From assembly GCA_017985015.1 (NCBI GenBank), contig JAGNYI010000033.1, forward strand, positions 1 through 32,192: a stretch of 32,192 nucleotides of DNA, read 5' to 3'. The notes beneath the pieces were generated by a model. The model did not search any database and was not told where the DNA came from. It saw nothing but the letters and a program-made list of their open reading frames with translations. This stretch comes from Giesbergeria sp. Its GTDB lineage: Bacteria; Pseudomonadota; Gammaproteobacteria; Burkholderiales; Burkholderiaceae_C. Of the stretch, positions 27,448 through 32,192 are shown in pieces. Every line of letters begins with the position of its first letter. Position 1 is the first letter of the stretch. The position numbers and the translations under genes are program-made.

Positions 27448-28971
27448 ATGAACGCACCCACTTCCGTCGCCGCCCTGGCCCCCACCGTCAAGCTGCTCAT
27501 TGGCGGCAAGTTCGTCGAATCGAAAACCACCGAATGGCGCGACGTGGTGAACCCCGCCACGCAGGAAGTGCTGGCCCGCGTGCCCTTTGCCACTGCGGAC
27601 GAAATCGACGCGGCCATCGCCTCGGGCAAGGAAGCCTTCAAGACCTGGAAGAAGACCTCCATCGGCGCCCGCGCGCGCATCTTCCTCAAGTACCAGCAGC
27701 TCATCCGCGAAAACATGGCCGAGCTGGCCGCGCTGCTCACTGCCGAACAAGGCAAGACCCTGCCCGACGCCGAAGGCGACGTGTTCCGCGGCCTCGAAGT
27801 GGTCGAGCACGCTGCCAGCATTGGCAACCTGCAACTGGGCGAACTGGCCAACAACGTGGCCGGCGGTGTCGATACCTACACCCTGCTGCAGCCTCTGGGC
27901 GTCTGCGCCGGCATCACGCCGTTCAACTTCCCCGCAATGATTCCGCTGTGGATGTTCCCCATGGCGATTGCCACCGGCAACACCTTCGTTCTGAAGCCTT
28001 CCGAGCAAGACCCCATGGTCACCATGCGCCTGGTCGAACTCGCCATGGAAGCCGGCATCCCTGCCGGCGTGCTGAACGTGATTCACGGCGGCGAAATGGC
28101 CGTCAACGCGCTGTGCGACCACAAGGACATCAAGGCCGTCTCGTTCGTCGGCTCGACCAAGGTTGGCACGCATGTCTACCACCGCGCCACCCTGGCCGGC
28201 AAGCGTGCGCAATGCATGATGGGCGCGAAGAACCACGCCATCATCCTGCCCGACGCCAACAAGGACCAAACCTTGAACGCCCTGGCCGGCGCCGCCTTCG
28301 GCGCTGCTGGCCAGCGCTGCATGGCGCTGTCGGTGGTGGTGCTGGTGGGCGAGGCGCAAAAGTGGATTCCCGAGCTGGTCGAAAAAACCAAGACGCTCAA
28401 GGTCAGCGCCGGCACCGAAAAAGGCACCGACGTCGGCCCGCTGATCTCCTGCGCCGCGCTCTCGCGCGTGGAAGGCCTGATCGAGCGCGGCATTGCCGAG
28501 GGCGCCAAGCTTGAACTCGACGGCCGCAAGCCCACCGTGGCAGGTTACGAGAAGGGCAACTTTGTCGGCCCGACCATCTTCAGCGGCGTCAAGCCCGGCA
28601 TGTCCATCTACGACCAGGAAGTGTTCGGCCCGGTGCTGGCCATCGTGGCGGCGGACGACCTCGACCAGGCCATCGAGTTCATCAACGCCAACCCCAACGG
28701 CAACGGCACGGCCATCTTCACGCAGTCGGGCGCCGCAGCGCGCAAGTTCCAGGAAGAGATCGACGTCGGCCAGGTCGGCATCAACCTGCCGATTCCCGTG
28801 CCAGTCCCGCTGTTCTCGTTCACCGGTTCGCGCGCCTCCAAGCTCGGCGACCTGGGCCCCTACGGCAAGCAAGTGGTGATGTTCTACACGCAGACCAAGA
28901 CGGTGACGCAGCGCTGGTTCGACGACAGCACCACGTCGCACGGCGTGAATACGACAATAAGTTTGAAGTAA
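27448..28971 (+). CDS. mmsA: Methylmalonate-semialdehyde dehydrogenase (CoA-acylating)
   Basis: A 507-residue aldehyde dehydrogenase that converts methylmalonate semialdehyde plus CoA and NAD+ to propionyl-CoA in valine catabolism (it also acts on malonate semialdehyde). It carries the Rossmann/NAD motif FVGSTKVG (233-240), the PFNFP motif (158-162) and the catalytic cysteine C291 in GQRCMALS. Methionine- and CoA-enzyme-specific features such as the [11 protein letters not shown] stretch (260-270) separate it from ordinary aldehyde dehydrogenases. The start at 27448 has GGAG at 27437-27440. It is followed by an acyl-CoA dehydrogenase and mmsB in the same direction. A family 2 hairpin begins immediately after its stop. 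Confidence 0.95.
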   Translation: MNAPTSVAALAPTVKLLIGGKFVESKTTEWRDVVNPATQEVLARVPFATADEIDAAIASGKEAFKTWKKTSIGARARIFLKYQQLIRENMAELAALLTAEQGKTLPDAEGDVFRGLEVVEHAASIGNLQLGELANNVAGGVDTYTLLQPLGVCAGITPFNFPAMIPLWMFPMAIATGNTFVLKPSEQDPMVTMRLVELAMEAGIPAGVLNVIHGGEMAVNALCDHKDIKAVSFVGSTKVGTHVYHRATLAGKRAQCMMGAKNHAIILPDANKDQTLNALAGAAFGAAGQRCMALSVVVLVGEAQKWIPELVEKTKTLKVSAGTEKGTDVGPLISCAALSRVEGLIERGIAEGAKLELDGRKPTVAGYEKGNFVGPTIFSGVKPGMSIYDQEVFGPVLAIVAADDLDQAIEFINANPNGNGTAIFTQSGAAARKFQEEIDVGQVGINLPIPVPVPLFSFTGSRASKLGDLGPYGKQVVMFYTQTKTVTQRWFDDSTTSHGVNTTISLK

Positions 28972-29080
28972 CCCCCCGAGCGGCTATGCCGCTCCCCCCT
29001 TTCTCTCGCTTCGCGGGAAGGGGGGCGACGCCAGCGCGGCGGGGCGGCCCTTGCGCGGCGTCCGCTGGTATTTGGCAGCG
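28972..29080 (+). repeat. GC-rich hairpin repeat, family 2 copy c
   Basis: Starts immediately after the mmsA TAA with CCCCCCGAGCGGC, forms a CCCCCC...GGGGGG hairpin around 29007-29026, and continues with GACGCCAGCGCGGCGGGGCG and a CGGCGTCCGCTGG end. The same plan as copies a and b; it could work as a transcription attenuator between mmsA and the next gene. Confidence 0.65.
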
Positions 29081-29136
29081 CCAAATTGATAAGCTGCGCT
29101 GCTCGTCTGCGCATGATTTAATTTCTAGCCAGATAG

Positions 29137-29177
29137 GGCTCTAGCGCTTATTCCATAATCGCTAGCAGCTATCAAAA
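29137..29177 (+). repeat. Dispersed 40-bp palindromic repeat, family 1 copy F
   Basis: Reads GGGCTCTAGCGCTTATTCC, then ATAATCGCTAGCAGCTATCAAAA. It lies 30 bases upstream of the acyl-CoA dehydrogenase start and is among the best-preserved copies. Confidence 0.75.
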
Positions 29178-29207
29178 CAAAAGCAAAACACAGCAGGAGA
29201 ACCGCCG

Positions 29208-30374
29208 ATGGACTTTGAACTGAACGAAGACCAGCGCGCCTTTGCGCAGACGGCGCGCGACTTCGCGGTGGCCGAACTCGCGCCCCATGCCGCCGAATGG
29301 GATGCCCAGGCCATCTTCCCCAAAGCCACCATCGCCAAAGCCGGCGAGCTGGGTTTCTGCGGCCTGTACGCGCCCGAATCGATTGGCGGCCTGGCGCTGC
29401 CGCGCCTCGACGCCACGCTGGTGTTCGAGGAAATGGCGGCCTACGATCCATCGACGACCGCCTTCATCACCATCCACAACATGGCGACCTGGATGCTGGG
29501 CACCTGGGGCACAGAAGCCGTGCGCGAGCGCTGGGGCGCGCTGCTCACCAGCGGCGAAAAATTGGCCTCGTACTGCCTGACCGAGCCCGGCGCAGGGTCG
29601 GACGCCGCATCGCTCAAGACCCGCGCCGACCGAACCGACACGGGTTACCGCATCAACGGCGCCAAGGCCTTTATCTCGGGCGCCGGCGCCACCGACGTGC
29701 TGGTGCTCATGGCCCGCACGGGCGATGCCCAGTCGGGCGCGCGCGGCATCAGCGCCTTTGCCGTGCCAGCCGATGCCCCCGGCATCAGCTACGGCAAGAA
29801 GGAAGAAAAAATGGGCTGGAACAGCCAGCCCACCCGCACCATCAGCTTCGACAACGTCGAAATACCGCTTGAGAACCTGCTGGGCGCCGAGGGCGAGGGT
29901 TTCAAAATCGCCATGAAGGGGCTGGACGGCGGGCGCATCAACATCGCCACCTGCTCGGTGGGCGCCGCGCAAGGCGCGCTCACGCAGGCGCAAAGCTACA
30001 TGCAGGAGCGCAAGCAGTTCGGCAAAACCCTGGCGAGCTTCCAGGCGCTGCAATTCAAGCTGGCCGACATGGCCACCGAATTGGTCGCCGCGCGGCAAAT
30101 GGTGCGCCTGGCCGCCAGCAAGTTGGACGCCAGCGCGCCAGACGCCTCCACCTACTGCGCCATGGCCAAGCGCTTTGCCACCGACGCCGGCTTTATGGTC
30201 TGCAACGAAGCGCTGCAACTGCACGGCGGCTACGGCTACATCCGCGAATACCCGCTTGAGCGCCTGCTGCGCGACAGCCGCGTGCACCAGATTCTGGAAG
30301 GCACGAACGAAATCATGCGGATCATCATTGCGCGGCGCATGCTCGAAGGCGATGCACCGGATGCGATTCGCTAG
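29208..30374 (+). CDS. Acyl-CoA dehydrogenase, probable isobutyryl-CoA dehydrogenase
   Basis: A 388-residue FAD-dependent acyl-CoA dehydrogenase. It has the N-terminal helical domain (MDFELNEDQRAFAQTARDFA), the ACAD signature CLTEPGAGSDAASLKTRA (about 123-140), QFGKTLASFQALQFKLADM, and C-terminal QLHGGYGYIREYPLERLLRDSRVHQILEGTNEIMR, with the catalytic base Glu364 in the LEGTNE motif. The enzyme passes electrons to ETF. Specificity for isobutyryl-CoA is inferred from its position between mmsA and mmsB in a valine catabolic run. The ATG at 29208 has AGGAG at good spacing. A separate promoter is possible, since two repeat elements separate it from mmsA. Confidence 0.93.
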   Translation: MDFELNEDQRAFAQTARDFAVAELAPHAAEWDAQAIFPKATIAKAGELGFCGLYAPESIGGLALPRLDATLVFEEMAAYDPSTTAFITIHNMATWMLGTWGTEAVRERWGALLTSGEKLASYCLTEPGAGSDAASLKTRADRTDTGYRINGAKAFISGAGATDVLVLMARTGDAQSGARGISAFAVPADAPGISYGKKEEKMGWNSQPTRTISFDNVEIPLENLLGAEGEGFKIAMKGLDGGRINIATCSVGAAQGALTQAQSYMQERKQFGKTLASFQALQFKLADMATELVAARQMVRLAASKLDASAPDASTYCAMAKRFATDAGFMVCNEALQLHGGYGYIREYPLERLLRDSRVHQILEGTNEIMRIIIARRMLEGDAPDAIR

Positions 30375-30380
30375 CGAATC

Positions 30381-30417
30381 TATAGCTGCCACCGCATAGC
30401 CAGCAAGCGCTACCGGC
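30381..30417 (-). repeat. Family 1 repeat copy G
   Basis: On the minus strand it reads GCCGGTAGCGCTTGC, then GGCTATGCGGTGGCAGCTATA. It sits just after the acyl-CoA dehydrogenase stop, in reverse orientation compared with copies F and H on either side. Confidence 0.65.
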
Positions 30418-30448
30418 ATTTCTACCAATTAATCCGCCGCTGCCCAAC

Positions 30449-30868
30449 ATGCCTGCTCGCCCCGTGGCCGACGAAACCCTGCAGCTCATCGCCGCCGTGC
30501 GGGACGCACTGGCCGAGCACCTGGGAGCAGACGCCGTGGTGGACGAGCGCACGCTCTTCGGCGGCCACGCCTTCATGGTCCATGAGAAGCTGTGTCTCGC
30601 CGTGAAAGGCGAAGACCTGCTGGTGCGCCTGCCGCCCGCCGAGCACGAAGCCACGGCCGAAACACCCGGCCTGCGCGAGCTGGACCCGCGCGGCGGCATG
30701 CGCGGTTACTTCTGGGTCGAACCCGACGCCTACGCCACCCGCGCCCAGTGGCAGCGCTGGATTGCCGGCGCCCTCGCCTTCAACCCGCAGGCCAAGGCGT
30801 CGCCCCGGCGGCGCAAGGAGCCCGGTGCATCCGGCTTGCAAGCGCGGCGAAAGAACCACGGGCCTTAG
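30449..30868 (+). CDS. TfoX N-terminal domain protein
   Basis: A 139-residue protein matching the TfoX N-terminal domain: DETLQLIAAVRDALAEHLG, then DERTLFGGHAFMVHEKLCLAVKGEDLLVRLPP and RGYFWVEPDAY. This alpha/beta domain is half of the competence regulator TfoX/Sxy, but stand-alone copies are widespread and their role is unclear. The last 30 residues are basic (SPRRRKEPGASGLQARRKNHG). It has no obvious link to valine breakdown yet lies within that run, flanked on both sides by family 1 repeats (copies G and H). The start ATG at 30449 is 32 bases after copy G. Confidence 0.83.
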   Translation: MPARPVADETLQLIAAVRDALAEHLGADAVVDERTLFGGHAFMVHEKLCLAVKGEDLLVRLPPAEHEATAETPGLRELDPRGGMRGYFWVEPDAYATRAQWQRWIAGALAFNPQAKASPRRRKEPGASGLQARRKNHGP

Positions 30869-30888
30869 CCCAAAATTTCAAGCCTTTT

Positions 30889-30931
30889 AGGCCTCTAGCG
30901 CTTATCCCATAAGCGCAAGCAGCTATCAAAA
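30889..30931 (+). repeat. Dispersed 40-bp palindromic repeat, family 1 copy H
   Basis: The best palindrome in the set: GCGCTTAT and ATAAGCGC are perfect 8-bp arms around CCC, flanked by GGCCTCTA on the left and AAGCAGCTATCAAA on the right. It lies between the TfoX-N gene and mmsB. Confidence 0.8.
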
Positions 30932-30978
30932 GCAAAGCACCCCTCCATCCACCATCACCCCCACCAGGAGACAACACC

Positions 30979-31875
30979 ATGCAAATCGCATTCATCGGCC
31001 TCGGCAACATGGGCGGCCCCATGGCCCTCAACCTGCAAAAAGCCGGCCACGACGTCCGCGCGTTTGACCTCTCCAAACCCGCCTGCGACAAGCTCGCCGC
31101 AGACGGCCTGAAGATCGCTCAGGACGCCACCGCCGCCGTGCAAGGCGCCGAAGTCGTCATCAGCATGCTGCCCGCCAGCCAGCACGTCGAGGCCCTGTTC
31201 CTGGGCAGGGACGGCCAAGCCGGCCTGCTGCAAGCAATCGCCAAGGGCGCGCTCATCATCGACAGCTCCACGATCGCCGCCGCCACCAGCCAGAAGGTCG
31301 CCAAGGCGGCCGAAGCCGCAGGCATCGCCTTCATCGACGCCCCGGTCTCCGGCGGCACCGGCGGCGCCATTGCCGGCACCCTCACCTTCATGGTCGGCGG
31401 CAGCGAAGCCCACCTGGAGCGCGCTCGCCCCCTGCTGGAAAAGATGGGCGCCAACATCTTCCACGCTGGCGCCGTGGGCGCTGGCCAGACCGCCAAGATC
31501 TGCAACAACATGCTGCTCGGCATCCTCATGGCCGGCACCAGCGAAGCGATCGCCCTGGGCGTCGCCAACGGCCTCGACCCGAAGGTGCTGTCCGAAATCA
31601 TGCGCCGCAGCTCGGGCGGCAACTGGGCGCTGGAGAAGTACAACCCGTTTCCCGGCGTGCATGAGAACGCGCCCGCCAGCAAAGGCTACGCGGGCGGCTT
31701 CGGCACCGACCTGATGCTCAAGGACCTGGGGCTGGCGCAGGAAAACGCGATTGCCGTGAAGGCCAGCACGCCGCTGGGCGGAATGGCGCGGGCAATTTAT
31801 GCGGCGCACAGCATCGCGGGGCACGGGGGAGAAGACTTTTCCAGCGTGATCAAGATGGTGCAGCGGAAGGGGTGA
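30979..31875 (+). CDS. mmsB: 3-hydroxyisobutyrate dehydrogenase
   Basis: A 298-residue NAD-dependent beta-hydroxyacid dehydrogenase that oxidises (S)-3-hydroxyisobutyrate to methylmalonate semialdehyde, the substrate of the mmsA product. Motifs: the dinucleotide fold MQIAFIGLGNMGGPMALNL (G-x-G-x-x-G at 7-12), substrate-binding DAPVSGGTGGA (120-130) and catalytic Lys173 in GQTAKICNNM. The length is standard. The ATG at 30979 follows a good AGGAG. It is the last gene of the catabolic run; a strong hairpin follows 31 bases after its stop. Genes for enoyl-CoA hydratase and 3-hydroxyisobutyryl-CoA hydrolase, needed to link it to the dehydrogenase, are not in the window. Confidence 0.95.
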   Translation: MQIAFIGLGNMGGPMALNLQKAGHDVRAFDLSKPACDKLAADGLKIAQDATAAVQGAEVVISMLPASQHVEALFLGRDGQAGLLQAIAKGALIIDSSTIAAATSQKVAKAAEAAGIAFIDAPVSGGTGGAIAGTLTFMVGGSEAHLERARPLLEKMGANIFHAGAVGAGQTAKICNNMLLGILMAGTSEAIALGVANGLDPKVLSEIMRRSSGGNWALEKYNPFPGVHENAPASKGYAGGFGTDLMLKDLGLAQENAIAVKASTPLGGMARAIYAAHSIAGHGGEDFSSVIKMVQRKG

Positions 31876-31905
31876 CGTTGGGGCTTGTCCCCTTCACTGA
31901 TGGGT

Positions 31906-31938
31906 ACGGGCGCTGTAGCATGTGGTTACAGCGCCCGT
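31906..31938 (+). terminator. Hairpin terminator after mmsB
   Basis: ACGGGCGCTGTA (31906-31917) and TACAGCGCCCGT (31927-31938) form a perfect 12-bp GC-rich stem around a 9-base loop. A weak T-rich stretch (CGTCGTCTTT) follows. Position at the end of the catabolic run suits rho-independent termination. Confidence 0.75.
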
Positions 31939-32087
31939 CGTCTTTGGCGATCCGGAAATTTTTAGGTTTGCCTAACCCGTGCGGGAGCGGTTCATTGCCG
32001 GGGAACGGCTGGATCGCAGTGTTTTATGCGACGGCGCACCGTAAGAAAGTCGTCGACTAAATCTAGTTATGCCTCATGGAGAGAATC
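31939..32087. other. Spacer between mmsB terminator and final gene
   Basis: Composition becomes less GC-rich. An open frame to 32060 crosses the terminator and resembles no protein. A GCCTAAC heptamer at 31969 has no partner core and is not called. Confidence 0.4.
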
Positions 32088-32192
32088 GTGACAACAGACG
32101 AGAGCTTGTGGGCCGCGATCTACGCCTTGTATTGTCTGCTTATTGATCAAGTGAATGACGAAGCCTCCTACCAATCACTGTTCGAGCAACAT
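32088..32192 (+). CDS. Unidentified gene, 5' end only
   Basis: The frame runs off the window and encodes MTTDESLWAAIYALYCLLIDQVNDEASYQSLFEQH from a GTG at 32088, or four residues more from an ATG at 32076. GGAGA at 32078-32082 favours the GTG. The 35 residues look helical and soluble; no family is recognisable. Codon use is less GC-rich than that of mmsB, suggesting a different origin. Confidence 0.5.
   Translation, partial: MTTDESLWAAIYALYCLLIDQVNDEASYQSLFEQH

Noticed and set aside
31969-31975. GCCTAAC heptamer suggesting another attC
   Set aside because: No partner core and no pairing arms nearby; a lone heptamer is expected by chance.

Overview
The window is high-GC proteobacterial DNA. 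Its gene content and order (smc-zipA-ligA on one strand, an EmrAB/NodT efflux operon under a MarR regulator, a valine/isobutyrate catabolic run) and two families of short intergenic repeats point to a betaproteobacterium of the order Burkholderiales, most likely Comamonadaceae (Acidovorax-like). This assignment comes from recognised protein families and repeat sequences recalled from that group, not from a search.

Layout. 1-1105: 3' end of a fumarylacetoacetase-family hydrolase, then a zinc-ribbon NUDIX hydrolase, ending at a perfect 19-bp inverted repeat shared with the convergent class A penicillin-binding protein gene (1176-3728, minus). About 3890-5195: a small integron-type cassette cluster without an integrase. 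It has an overlapping DUF4160/DUF2442 pair, a first attC-like site (4435-4521), a small membrane protein with a TTG start, and a second attC-like site (4987-5088). 5196-15229 (minus): smc, zipA, ligA and a patatin-like gene in one direction, interrupted between zipA and ligA by a foreign segment (about 8547-10420). That segment encodes a PIN-domain protein and an exported trypsin-like protease and is bounded by integron core-site heptamers.

15388-21615 (plus): a CopD-like membrane protein, a small winged-helix-like protein, a MarR regulator with a palindromic candidate operator, and the tripartite drug-efflux set NodT lipoprotein / EmrA adaptor / EmrB MFS pump. 21987-25172 (minus): a large membrane-anchored CHASE-PAS-PAS-GGDEF-EAL protein for cyclic-di-GMP turnover. 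25391-26194: a 52-residue DUF3309 membrane peptide and an EF-hand protein. 26389-31875: a LysR regulator divergent from mmsA, followed by an acyl-CoA dehydrogenase, a TfoX-N protein and mmsB; together these fit the lower part of valine catabolism (isobutyryl-CoA to propionyl-CoA). The window ends in the first 35 codons of an unidentified gene.

Two dispersed repeat families run through the window: a roughly 40-bp imperfect palindrome (eight copies, one embedded in frame in the 5' coding end of ligA) and a longer GC-rich hairpin element (three copies, two starting at or next to a stop codon). The most notable content is the pair of integrase-less cassette segments in opposite orientations, 3.5 kb apart. 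No rRNA, tRNA, CRISPR array, transposase or integrase was seen.
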